Part shown: one piece after another, positions 44,634 to 53,006 of the stretch
Layout of the letters: each line of letters begins with the position of its first letter
Position numbering within the stretch: the stretch's first letter is position 1
NCBI GenBank assembly: GCA_958295955.1
Contig: OY282420.1
Coordinates: 3,796,435 to 3,860,434, forward strand
Reading direction: 5' to 3'
Source of the DNA: an uncultured Bryobacterales bacterium
Lineage (GTDB): Bacteria; Acidobacteriota; Terriglobia; Bryobacterales; UBA6623
Length of the DNA: 64,000 nucleotides
Notes under the pieces: generated by a model
The model's database searches: none
The model's input: only the letters and a program-made list of their open reading frames with translations
Told to the model about the DNA's origin: nothing
Position numbers and translations under genes: made by a program

Positions 44634-45647
44634 ATGCGCGCCACCGTGTGCGGGAGCGCGGCGCGGCGGCTCGGCAACCTTTGCCTTTCCGGTATTGCCG
44701 CGGCGGCGGCCGTTGCCGCGCAGAGCGGCTTGGAAAGCCGGCTGTCCCTCCCCTCCGGCCGGGTCGGCATTGTCATCGATACGGATGCGTACAACGAGGT
44801 CGACGATCAGTTCGCGATTGCTTATGCCCTGCTGGCGCCCGAGCGCCTGAACGTCGAGGCGATCTACGCCGCGCCGTTCACCAACGCCCGCGCCGAGACG
44901 CCCGCCGCGGGCATGGAGCAAAGCTACGCTGAAATTCAACGCGTCCTGGACGTGCTCGATCTGCCCGCCGGCCGCTTCGACCGCAAACAGGCTTACCGCG
45001 GCGCCAAGACCTATTTGCCGAACCGGGGCCTGCCGCGCTCCAATCCCGCCACTGCGGACATCGTTCGACGCGGCCTCGCCGACCGGGACGAGCATTTGAT
45101 CGTCGTCGCCTTGGGCGCGCCGACGAATGTCGCCGCCGCCATCCTGCTGGAGCCGAAGTTGATTGACCGCCTGACCGTGGTATGGCTGGGGACGCAGCCG
45201 TACAGCTCGCCGCAAGCCGGCGATTTCAACACCGGGCAAGACGTGCGGGCTTCGCAACTCATGTTCGACAGCGGCGTTGCGCTGATCAATATCTCGGGCT
45301 TTAACGTCTCCGAGCACTTGCGCACCTCGATTCCCGAACTCGAGCGCCACGTGAAAGGCCGCTCGCCGATCGGGGATTATCTCTTCAAGAACGTTTACGA
45401 GTATTATCTTCAGCGCCGCAAGCATCCCGATTACCCCTGGTCGAAGGTGATCTGGGACATAGCCGCCATTGCGCTGTTCATCGACGAGGACTGGATTCCC
45501 AGCCGCAGGACGCACAGCCCGATCCTGACCGACGAGTTGACTTGGCGGCGCGATGCGTCGCGGCATCCGGTTCGCGTCGCAACGGACGTTATCCGCGATC
45601 CGGTTTTCGACGATCTGTTTCGCCGCCTGGCGGCGTCGGGCGATTAG
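44634..45647 (+). CDS. Inosine-uridine nucleoside hydrolase family protein
   Basis: 337 residues. An N-terminal hydrophobic stretch (LCLSGIAAAAAVAAQSG) may be a signal peptide. The calcium-binding motif is VIDTDAYNEVDDQFAIAYA (47-65), with D49, D51, D57 and D58 as expected ligands. Further family features are VALGAPTNVAAAI and the C-terminal WDIAAIALFID with the last Asp ligand. The enzyme cleaves the N-glycosidic bond of ribonucleosides. The gene follows rpoD by 4 nt, an odd pairing that may only reflect read-through. It converges with the propeller gene at 45644, their ends overlapping by 4 nt. Confidence 0.92.
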   Translation: MRATVCGSAARRLGNLCLSGIAAAAAVAAQSGLESRLSLPSGRVGIVIDTDAYNEVDDQFAIAYALLAPERLNVEAIYAAPFTNARAETPAAGMEQSYAEIQRVLDVLDLPAGRFDRKQAYRGAKTYLPNRGLPRSNPATADIVRRGLADRDEHLIVVALGAPTNVAAAILLEPKLIDRLTVVWLGTQPYSSPQAGDFNTGQDVRASQLMFDSGVALINISGFNVSEHLRTSIPELERHVKGRSPIGDYLFKNVYEYYLQRRKHPDYPWSKVIWDIAAIALFIDEDWIPSRRTHSPILTDELTWRRDASRHPVRVATDVIRDPVFDDLFRRLAASGD

Positions 45648-46972
45648 CCGCCGATGCGGAACAACCGCCTGGCGGTACGCAGGAACAAGCTGCTCTGAGC
45701 GATCGCCGGCGTCGCCATGCATAACTCTCCGATGGAGTTCTTGCGCAGCAGCTTGTATTCGCGTCCGTGCGCGATGACGAAGCAGTCCCCGTCTTCGCTC
45801 AGGCAGAAGATGCGGTCGTTGTACGCCCATGGACTCGATGTGAACGCCGAGGCGCCGACTTCGAAGCGCTGCTTGTCGTAAACCAATTCGCCCGTCCGGG
45901 CGTCGCGGCAGGTCAGGAATCCGCGGTCCAGCAGCGTGTAATAGAGGTCTTTGTAGAGCAGCGGCGACGGGTTGTACGGCCCTGCCTGCGGATGATGCCA
46001 GGCGATGAAGTCGTTGTTGGTTTGACCCTCTTGCAGCGAGATATCGCCGTCGGCTCCCGGTCTCACGGCGTATGTCGGACGGTTCCGGTCGCCCACGTAC
46101 CCGGAAGTCAGATAGAGCAGCCCGTGGCCGCTGAACGGCGTCGGGATGACGATTGACGACATATCGGCGATTTCCCACAGCAGCTTGCCGTCCAAGTCGT
46201 ACGAGCGAATCTTCTTGCGCCCGTTGGTGACGATTTCCGTGCGCTTCTCGTTTTCCCAGATGAAAGGCGTCGACCAGTTGCTGGGTTCCTCGCGCTCGAT
46301 CTCCCAGATTGTTTTTCCGTTCGCTTTATCGAGGCAGGTCAACGTCGAGCGCTCGTCGTTGTCGTTGACGAAGTAGAGCCTGCCCTTGTGCAGCACCGGC
46401 GAAGACGCGGTTCCCCAACCGAGGCGCGTGCGGTAGGGCTTCCACTCGCGTTTCCAGACTTCGTTGCCGGCGTGGTCGAGGCACCACGTCCCCAAATAGC
46501 CGAAGTGAACGAACAGATGCTCGCCGTCCGCGGCCGGGGTTTCCGATGCGTACGAGTTTTTCAGGTGGCGCGGCGTCGCCGGCGCTGCGCGGTGCAGTTG
46601 CTTCTCCCAGGCGATCTCGCCCGACTCCACGTCGAGACCGTAGGCCATCCAGCGGTGCGGGTCGGTTGTGACCTCCGGGCGGTTGCCGCCAAAGTAGAGG
46701 CCGCGCTTGACCGTCTCGACTTCGCCTTCGCTGACGACCGAAGACAGAAATGCCCTTTTGCCCCAAATGACCGGCGAAGCCCAGCCCATGCCCGGCAGAT
46801 CGGTCTTCCATCGAACGTTTTCCGTAGCGCTCCAGGTTTCGGGCAGCCGCGCGTCGTTCGCGGACACTCCCCGCGAGTCGGCGCCGCGGAACTGCGGCCA
46901 ATTGGTCGGTGAGGCGGCCGTCAAAGGCGCCGCGGCGGCAAGCCAGGAAAGCATTTCGCGTCTTGTTTGCAT
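45644..46972 (-). CDS. PQQ-like (BamB-type) beta-propeller protein
   Basis: 442 residues starting with MQTRREMLSWLAAAAPLTAA, an RR-containing export signal. The blades have the W-rich pattern of the PQQ/BamB family: WPQFRGADSRGVS, NVRWKTDLPGMGWASPVIW, YGLDVESGEIAWEKQLHRA, HKGRLYFVNDNDERSTLTC, TIWEIEREEPSNW, SYDLDGKLLWEIAD, LLYKDLYYTLLDRGFLTCRD. Such single-domain 'outer membrane protein assembly factor BamB-like' proteins are numerous in Acidobacteria and Planctomycetes. No catalytic dehydrogenase signature or cytochrome domain is present, so an enzymatic role is doubtful. It neighbours the arylsulfatase gene on the same strand. Confidence 0.88.
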   Translation of the reverse strand: MQTRREMLSWLAAAAPLTAASPTNWPQFRGADSRGVSANDARLPETWSATENVRWKTDLPGMGWASPVIWGKRAFLSSVVSEGEVETVKRGLYFGGNRPEVTTDPHRWMAYGLDVESGEIAWEKQLHRAAPATPRHLKNSYASETPAADGEHLFVHFGYLGTWCLDHAGNEVWKREWKPYRTRLGWGTASSPVLHKGRLYFVNDNDERSTLTCLDKANGKTIWEIEREEPSNWSTPFIWENEKRTEIVTNGRKKIRSYDLDGKLLWEIADMSSIVIPTPFSGHGLLYLTSGYVGDRNRPTYAVRPGADGDISLQEGQTNNDFIAWHHPQAGPYNPSPLLYKDLYYTLLDRGFLTCRDARTGELVYDKQRFEVGASAFTSSPWAYNDRIFCLSEDGDCFVIAHGREYKLLRKNSIGELCMATPAIAQSSLFLRTARRLFRIGG

Positions 46973-47087
46973 GGCGATGGAGACTCCAGGACTATTTTAA
47001 CCGCTGAACGGAAGGCCGCATGGGGTTTGAGTTCAATTGCGTCCGGGCGGCGTACGGTCTTGTGTTTTAACGGGGCAGTGGAGTCTT

Positions 47088-48701
47088 TCAGGGCGTAGTC
47101 GGCAGCGGCTCGTAGTCGGCGGTTTGGGGATACGTCAGCGGCTGGGGAACATAGCCGGGCTTGCGCTGCGGGCGGCCCGGCAGGACGCCGCGCTCTTGCG
47201 CCCAAGCCGCGTACATCTCGATCATCTCGCGGGCGACCAGGGGGTAGAGCGGCAGCAGATCGTTCGTTTCGGTGCGGTCGGCCTCCATGTCGTAAAGCTC
47301 CCACGGGCCGCGGTTTTCGGCAACCAATTTCCACTTCCCGCGGCGCACCGCGCGGTTGCCTTCGTGCTCCCAGTAGATGGCTTCGCGCGCGAGCGGCTTG
47401 TTGCCGAAGGCGGGCGCGAGCGACTTGCCTTCGAGAGGAGCGATGCCGTTGCCGCCGAAAGAGGCAGGGTAGTCCGCGCCGGCCAGGTCGACGGCGGTGG
47501 CCATCAGGTCGATCAAGTGTGCCGGCTGGCTGCGCAACTCTCCCTTGGCGGCGATGCCGTGCGGCCAATGGACCACGAGCGGCGTGGCGATGCCTCCCTC
47601 GTGAATCCAATGCTTGTATTTGCGGAACGGCGTGTTCGAGGCGTTCGCCCAGGCTTGCCCGTAGGATTGGCTGTAGCCGTTTTTCGTCGTCAGGATCGCC
47701 GCCGGCCCGCGGCCGAGCATTCCGCCTTCGGCGCAGCCGCCGTTGTCGGAGAGAAAGAAGATGAGCGTGTCGTCGAGCTCGTCCTGTTCCTGCAGGGCGG
47801 CGACCAGCCTGCCGATGTTTTGGTCCATGCGGTCGATTTGCGCTGCGTAGATGGCCATGCGCAGGTCCATCTCGTCTTTCTTGGCGGCGGCGAGGGCGTT
47901 CCAGGGGACGGCGTCGCGGACGGTCATTTTCCAGGACTTTTCGATGAGTCCCATCGCGGTCATGCGCTCGAGGCGGGCTGCGCGGATTTTGTCCCAGCCG
48001 ATCCTGTATTTGCCGCGGTACTTTTGCACGTCTTCGGGCCAGGCATGCAGGGGCCAATGCGGGCTGGTATAGGCGAGGTACAGGAAAAACGGCTGCTCGT
48101 CGTCGCGCTCCGCGGCCTGCACGAAGTCGATGGCGTTTGTGGTGAAGGCGTCGGTGGTGTAGAAGTCCTCGCCGGGGACTACCGGCGTGCGGTTGCGGCT
48201 CAGCAGCTTGTCGGGATGGGGGCGGAAGAAGTTCGAAGCGCCGCGGATGATGCCGAAATACTCGTCGAAGCCGCGGTCAACGGGCCACATGCCGGCGAAC
48301 GTTCCGACGTGCCATTTGCCGGCCATCAGCGTTTTGTATCCGGCGGGCTTGAGGGCTTCGGCGATGGTCACGCATTGGCGGTTGAGATAGCCGCGGTAGC
48401 CGGGGTAGCCGAGGTCGAAACGCAGATTCTCGTTCTCGCTGGTCATGTGGCCGATGCCGGTCTGGTGGGCGTAGAGGCCGGTCAGCAGCGACGCGCGGGT
48501 AGGGCAGCAGCGGCCGGCATTGTAAAACTGCGTGAAGCGCAGGCCGTTTGCGGCGAGGCCGTCGATGTTGGGGGTGCGGATTTCGCCGCCGTAGCAGCCG
48601 ATATCGGAGTAGCCCATGTCGTCGGCCATGACGATGACGATGTTGGGCTTGGCGGCAAGGCAGGCGGTCAGCGCCGAAACGGCGAAGGCGAAACGCAGCA
48701 T
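47088..48701 (-). CDS. Arylsulfatase (formylglycine-type)
   Basis: 537 residues. A short signal peptide (MLRFAFAVSALTACLAA) leads into NIVIVMADDMGYSDIGCYGG with the Asp pair (27-28) that binds calcium. The formylglycine motif is C65-C-P-T-R, reading GRCCPTRASLLTGLYAHQTG, where C65 would be converted by a maturase. Further sulfatase signatures are TLMAGKWHVG, FFLYLAYTSPHWPL, IFFLSDNGGCAEGG and TPLVVHWPHGI. It releases sulfate from sulfate esters, probably of polysaccharides, in the periplasm. A gene for the formylglycine-generating enzyme is not in the window. The putative sulfate exporter YeiH-like gene is divergent 50 nt away. Confidence 0.95.
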   Translation of the reverse strand: MLRFAFAVSALTACLAAKPNIVIVMADDMGYSDIGCYGGEIRTPNIDGLAANGLRFTQFYNAGRCCPTRASLLTGLYAHQTGIGHMTSENENLRFDLGYPGYRGYLNRQCVTIAEALKPAGYKTLMAGKWHVGTFAGMWPVDRGFDEYFGIIRGASNFFRPHPDKLLSRNRTPVVPGEDFYTTDAFTTNAIDFVQAAERDDEQPFFLYLAYTSPHWPLHAWPEDVQKYRGKYRIGWDKIRAARLERMTAMGLIEKSWKMTVRDAVPWNALAAAKKDEMDLRMAIYAAQIDRMDQNIGRLVAALQEQDELDDTLIFFLSDNGGCAEGGMLGRGPAAILTTKNGYSQSYGQAWANASNTPFRKYKHWIHEGGIATPLVVHWPHGIAAKGELRSQPAHLIDLMATAVDLAGADYPASFGGNGIAPLEGKSLAPAFGNKPLAREAIYWEHEGNRAVRRGKWKLVAENRGPWELYDMEADRTETNDLLPLYPLVAREMIEMYAAWAQERGVLPGRPQRKPGYVPQPLTYPQTADYEPLPTTP

Positions 48702-48750
48702 GAGGATATTGTATCCGCCGGAAACGCCGGTGCTATGCTGTTAGCCGCTC

Positions 48751-50028
48751 ATGGGTGACGGAAGCAAGCGTTCGACGTTGTTGCACGGCGAGGACTGGGT
48801 TTCGGTATGGCTCGGTTTCGGGCTGATCGCCGTCGTGCTGCTCGGCTTCCGGCCGGATATGCCGGGGTTCGGATGGGACGGCGCGGACATCGGCAAGCCG
48901 TTCTCCACGCTGAATATGCAGGCGTCGTTTGTGCTGGGGGCGGCGTTCCTCGGTCTTTCGGCGTGCGGCATTGCGCTGATGGGAGGGCGTCTCGTTGCCT
49001 ACATGACCGGTTTCCCGCTGATTTTCATCCTGGCCTGGATCGCGCAGTGGCTGGCGGGCAACGCGGGAATCAAGGCTTGGGGCCTCAGCTACGTGATCTT
49101 TGCATTGCTGATCGGACTGTCGATAAGCAACACCGTAGGCGTGCCGGAGTGGCTGAAGCCGGCGGTTCGCACCGAGTACTACATCAAGGCCGGGCTGGTG
49201 ATTCTGGGTTCGAACATCCTGTTCCAGGAAATTCTGAAAGCGGGGTTTCTGGGGATTCTGCAGGCGCTGCTGGTGATCGTGGTGGTCTGGTACGCCTGTT
49301 TCCGGTTGTCGCGGAAGCTGCGCGTCGATGACGAATTCGCGGCGATCATCGCCACCGCGGTTTCTGTTTGCGGGGTGTCGGCGGCGATCGCCGCTTGCGG
49401 GGCGATCCAGGGCGACCGCAAGAAACTGTCGTACACGACTTCGCTGGTGCTGATCGTTGCCGCTCCGATGATGATTGTCATGCCCTGGATCGTGACGCAG
49501 GCGGATATCCCCGACGTTGTGGGCGGCGCCTGGATCGGCGGCACGATCGACACCACTGCCGCCGTCGCGGCCGCGGGCGAGATGTTGGGCGACGCCGCGG
49601 CGAACGCGGCGGTGATCGTGAAACTCTCGCAAAACGCCATGCTCGGGCTGGCGGCGTTCGCGCTTTCGTTGTGGTGGAGCTTCCGGCATAAGCCGCAGGG
49701 CGTGGAGCGGCCGTCGGCATCGATGATCTGGGAGCGGTTTCCCAAATTCGTGCTGGGCTTCATGGCGGCCTCGGTGTTGTTTTCGTTCCTGGCGGCTCCT
49801 GAAACAGTGGATGCAACCAAGCCGCTCATGAAAGGCTTGCGGACCTGGTGGTTCGCCTTGTCGTTCGTCTGCATCGGACTCGAAACGCGGTTCGCCGAGT
49901 TGTTCGGCATGGACGACGGGCGCCCGGCGTTGGCGTTCGTCGGGGCTCAGGCGCTCAACGTCGTCTGGACGCTGCTGATCGCCTTTCTGATTTTTGGCGG
50001 CGTCCTGTTTCCCGCGCCGCTGTTGTAG
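48751..50028 (+). CDS. YeiH/UPF0324-type putative sulfate exporter
   Basis: 425 residues with about ten to eleven membrane helices and the family's signatures: VSVCGVSAAIAACGAIQGD, IVTQADIPDVVGGAWIGGTI, DTTAAVAAAGEMLGDAAA and VKLSQNAMLGLAAFALS. The conserved GVSAA..A and GG.IDTTA..AA are typical of the PSE (putative sulfate exporter) family. The divergent arylsulfatase suggests that sulfate freed inside the cell, or taken up as esters, is exported. The transported ion has not been fixed for most members of this family. ATG at 48751. Confidence 0.9.
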   Translation: MGDGSKRSTLLHGEDWVSVWLGFGLIAVVLLGFRPDMPGFGWDGADIGKPFSTLNMQASFVLGAAFLGLSACGIALMGGRLVAYMTGFPLIFILAWIAQWLAGNAGIKAWGLSYVIFALLIGLSISNTVGVPEWLKPAVRTEYYIKAGLVILGSNILFQEILKAGFLGILQALLVIVVVWYACFRLSRKLRVDDEFAAIIATAVSVCGVSAAIAACGAIQGDRKKLSYTTSLVLIVAAPMMIVMPWIVTQADIPDVVGGAWIGGTIDTTAAVAAAGEMLGDAAANAAVIVKLSQNAMLGLAAFALSLWWSFRHKPQGVERPSASMIWERFPKFVLGFMAASVLFSFLAAPETVDATKPLMKGLRTWWFALSFVCIGLETRFAELFGMDDGRPALAFVGAQALNVVWTLLIAFLIFGGVLFPAPLL

Positions 50029-50048
50029 CGCCCCCGGCGAAGGTTACA

Positions 50049-50996
50049 ATGCGGGCCATGAAAGCCGTCTTTTGCTTGTTGCCGCTGGGTTTAACCCTCG
50101 CTTCGGCGCAGCCGATCCGCGTGGGCATTATCGGTATTGACACGTCGCATGCGCCGGCGTTTACCAGGATTTTGAACGACTCCGGCGACCCGGATCATGT
50201 CCCCGGCGCGAAAGTAGTGGCCGCTTACAAGGGCGGCAGCCCGGATATCGCCTCCAGCCGGGAGCGTGTCGAGCGTTTCACCGCGGAGCTTCGCGACCGC
50301 TGGGGCGTCGAGATCGTGGACGACATCCCGACGCTTTGCTCCAAGGTCGATGCCGTGCTGTTGGAAAGCGTGGACGGCCGCAAGCATTTGCCGCAGGTGC
50401 GGCCGGTTTTCGCTGCGGGCAAGCCGGTGTTCATCGACAAGCCGCTTGCGGCGAGTTACGCGGACGCGCAAGAGATTGCCCGGCTGGGGCGGAAGCACGG
50501 GGCGGCGTGGTGGAGCGCTTCGAGTCTGCGCTATTCGCAGGCGGCGGCGGATGTTCGGGTCGATAACGCGCGCGGCGCGGTCGCCTGGGGACCGGCGCCG
50601 TTGGAGCCGACGCACGAACTCGATCTTTCCTGGTACGGCATTCACGCGGTTGAGTTGCTTTATTCCGTGATGGGCACGGGCTGCGTGCGCGTGCAACGGA
50701 CCTATGCCGACGGCGCGGATGTCATCGTCGGCACGTGGCGCGGCGGCAGGCTGGGAACCGTGCGCACGATTCGCGACGGCAAGAGAAAGTACGGCGTGGT
50801 GGCGATCGGCGAGAAAGAGACGAAGGTTTCGGAGCGCGGCGGCGGGGCGTACGCGGAGCTTCTCAAGCATGTCGTGCGCTTCTTTCAAGACGGCAAGCCG
50901 CCGGTCGCGCATGAAGAGACATTGGAGATTTTCGCTTTCATGGACGCGGCGCTGCGCAGCAAAAACGCCGGCGGCAAAGCGGTCGCGCTGCGGTAG
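50049..50996 (+). CDS. Gfo/Idh/MocA family oxidoreductase
   Basis: 315 residues from the ATG at 50049 (GAAGG 6 nt upstream; another ATG at 50058). The N-terminal Rossmann part reads IRVGIIGIDTSHAPAFTRIL; the usual GxGxxG is altered to GIIGIDTSH, a variant seen in a secreted subgroup. EIVDDIPTLCSKVDAVLLES, KPVFIDKPLAASYADAQEI (the EKP-like motif, here DKP) and the C-terminal SWYGIHAVELLYSVMGTG with the conserved His follow. The initial MKAVFCLLPLGLTLASAQ may be a signal peptide. It likely oxidises or reduces a sugar derivative using NAD(P); the altered nucleotide loop makes the activity uncertain. Confidence 0.85.
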   Translation: MRAMKAVFCLLPLGLTLASAQPIRVGIIGIDTSHAPAFTRILNDSGDPDHVPGAKVVAAYKGGSPDIASSRERVERFTAELRDRWGVEIVDDIPTLCSKVDAVLLESVDGRKHLPQVRPVFAAGKPVFIDKPLAASYADAQEIARLGRKHGAAWWSASSLRYSQAAADVRVDNARGAVAWGPAPLEPTHELDLSWYGIHAVELLYSVMGTGCVRVQRTYADGADVIVGTWRGGRLGTVRTIRDGKRKYGVVAIGEKETKVSERGGGAYAELLKHVVRFFQDGKPPVAHEETLEIFAFMDAALRSKNAGGKAVALR

Positions 50997-51230
50997 TATC
51001 GGCGTCGGGATTGGTCTGTGTGCAAACGATCGCAGGATTGCGCCCCGGATCGAATGGCTCTCGGTTGGATGGAAATCGCGCGGATTCGAGTGCGGCTGGA
51101 AGCGCGTCCGAGGAAAACGCCGGAGACGCCGCGGCGCTTGCGTATTCGGTATCCTGATTTCAGCATGCCCCCGGCCGGCCGGCTTGCGATCTTTTTGTAA
51201 AGCAGGTACGGCATTTCAAGGGAGAACTCG

Positions 51231-52358
51231 ATGTTCAAGCAGTTGTACGCTGACAACTACAAATCCTTCGTTAACTTTGAGTTGCCTTTAGACGAGTTGA
51301 CGCTATTGCTTGGCCCAAACGGCGTTGGCAAGACCTCCGTATTGGATGTAATCTTTGCTTTGAGTCGGCTCTTGGGGCGCGCAGCCAAAGTAACGGATGC
51401 ACATGTTTTTCCGACGCGAACGCTTACACGGTGGCAGAACAGAGATATTCAAGTGTTCCAAGTCGATGTCGAACTGGAAGGTGATTCGTTCGCCTACCGG
51501 ATCGAAATACAGCACGAACGTCTGACGCAGCGGGCTCGGGTTCAGTTGGAGCAATTGACTGCAAACGATCAGCCCCTCTTTCGTTGCCGATCCGGAGAAG
51601 TGCAACTCTATCGAGACGACCACTCGCAAGGCCCCGTGTACAGTGTGGACTGGAGCGAATCCGCGCTTGCCCGCGTTCCACCGCGGCACGACAATAAGCG
51701 CCTTACGCGATTCCTTGATTTTATCAGAAAAGTCGTGATCTGTGGTTTGTATCCGGCAAATTTCAAAACCGAATCGTCAACCGAGGATCCTCTTTTGGAT
51801 CGAACCGGACGGAATTTTTCTGGGTGGTACCGCCATATATATCAAGAACGTCCGGACTTAGTTCAGAAATTCACGCAATCGGTTCGGAATGTCATCCACG
51901 GCTTCTCGGGAATCCGTATGCCACAAGTCGGTCTCGACACGCGCGCGATGATGGTGGTGTTCGAAGAAGATGGAATTCGCTATGAGTTTCGTCTGGATGA
52001 AATTTCCGATGGCCAACGCGCGATCCTTGCAGTTTATTCCTTGATTTATCTTAATGCAGGTCAGGGATACACAATTTTTCTCGACGAACCTGATAACTAT
52101 ATAGCTCTTCCGGAAATTCAACCGTGGCTTATCGAACTTGCGGACAGTTGCGGTGAAACAGTTACGCAAGCCGTGCTGTGCTCGCACCACCCGGAACTCA
52201 TCGATTACCTTGGCGGTGATAGAGGATGGCTATTGAAGCGCGAACAATCGGGCGCGGTAAGGGCGCGGAGACTCGAAGCGGTAGATGCCGAGAACGGACT
52301 TAAGCTTTCCGAAATGCTGGCAAGAGGATGGGAACGATGGGGCGAAACGTCAAACTAA
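51231..52358 (+). CDS. ABC/OLD-like P-loop ATPase (AAA_21 type), partner of TOPRIM-like protein
   Basis: 375 residues. The Walker A is GPNGVGKTS (28-36), the signature ISDGQ (258-262), Walker B TIFLDEPD (281-288) and the switch His CSHHPEL (about 317-323), a complete SMC/ABC-type ATPase head without a long coiled coil. The middle (about 70-250) is beta-rich, with RIEIQHERL and VVFEEDGIRYEFRLDE. AGGGAGA lies 6 nt before the ATG. The gene is visibly less GC-rich than its neighbours, which suggests recent acquisition. It overlaps the next gene by 22 nt. This pairing of a small SMC-like ATPase with a TOPRIM-like protein is the layout of several phage-defence systems (PARIS, and split relatives of OLD), but the proteins here are shorter than AriA/AriB, so I do not assign a name. 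Confidence 0.85.
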   Translation: MFKQLYADNYKSFVNFELPLDELTLLLGPNGVGKTSVLDVIFALSRLLGRAAKVTDAHVFPTRTLTRWQNRDIQVFQVDVELEGDSFAYRIEIQHERLTQRARVQLEQLTANDQPLFRCRSGEVQLYRDDHSQGPVYSVDWSESALARVPPRHDNKRLTRFLDFIRKVVICGLYPANFKTESSTEDPLLDRTGRNFSGWYRHIYQERPDLVQKFTQSVRNVIHGFSGIRMPQVGLDTRAMMVVFEEDGIRYEFRLDEISDGQRAILAVYSLIYLNAGQGYTIFLDEPDNYIALPEIQPWLIELADSCGETVTQAVLCSHHPELIDYLGGDRGWLLKREQSGAVRARRLEAVDAENGLKLSEMLARGWERWGETSN

Positions 52359-52894
52359 TCATATTATGCGAGGACACCCAGCACGAAGCTTTTATCTATC
52401 GTTTCTTCAAAAAGCACGGTTGGACCCATCGAGATATTCGTGTTGAGAAGTCTCCTTCCGGCAGGGGGGCGGGCGAGCAGTTCGTGCGGGAGCGTTTCCC
52501 CAAGGAACTTCGTGCTTACCGGTCGCGTAAATACGTCGCACAAGCCTTGCTCGTCATGCTCGATGGCGATTCTGTCGGTGTGGATGCGCGGCTGCGGGCA
52601 CTCGACGATTCGTGTCGATTGCAAGGAGTCGATCCCAGGCGCGATGACGACCGGGTTGCCGTATTTGTTCCGACTTGGTGTATTGAGACATGGTTCGCCT
52701 ACCTGGACGGCGACAATGTCGATGAAACAAGAAGCGATTACCCAAAGTTAGCCCGCGAAAAAGATTGTCAAAAATTTGTCGAACGATTATCGAACATGTG
52801 CCGGTCCGGACGCCTGAGGGCGCCCGAGCCGCAATCTTTACGAACTGCATGCCGGGAGTACGAGAAGCGGTTGCGTCAAGGTTCCTTGGCCTGA
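52337..52894 (+). CDS. TOPRIM/DUF4276-like protein, partner of the upstream ATPase
   Basis: 185 residues from the ATG at 52337 (AGAGGA 9 nt upstream; an ATG at 52328 has no ribosome site). The N-terminal strand KLIILCEDTQHEAFIYRFFKK supplies the acidic residue E12, and ALLVMLDGDSVGVDARL gives a DxD (D76, D78), matching the TOPRIM E...DxD plan of metal-dependent nucleases. A third strand, VAVFVPTWCIETWFAYLDG, carries acidic E residues near 116-125. The tail is basic. It resembles RloB/DUF4276-type partner proteins by pattern only. If the fold is right, it is the likely effector nuclease controlled by the ATPase. The reading frame overlaps the ATPase, so the two are co-translated. Confidence 0.7.
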   Translation: MGRNVKLIILCEDTQHEAFIYRFFKKHGWTHRDIRVEKSPSGRGAGEQFVRERFPKELRAYRSRKYVAQALLVMLDGDSVGVDARLRALDDSCRLQGVDPRRDDDRVAVFVPTWCIETWFAYLDGDNVDETRSDYPKLAREKDCQKFVERLSNMCRSGRLRAPEPQSLRTACREYEKRLRQGSLA

Positions 52895-53006
52895 GGCGCA
52901 ATTGAAAATTACGGCGGGTTTGACAGCTTGGGCGAGGAGCCGCACTGCCGGCTCTCTTCATTTGCGCCGCTCGGCGCGGAGGGCGGCTATAGTAGTGGAA
53001 TCGCCA

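Noticed and set aside
51231..52894. Naming the ATPase/TOPRIM pair as PARIS
   Set aside because: Both proteins are shorter than AriA/AriB and no DUF4435 pattern is evident; only the general layout matches.
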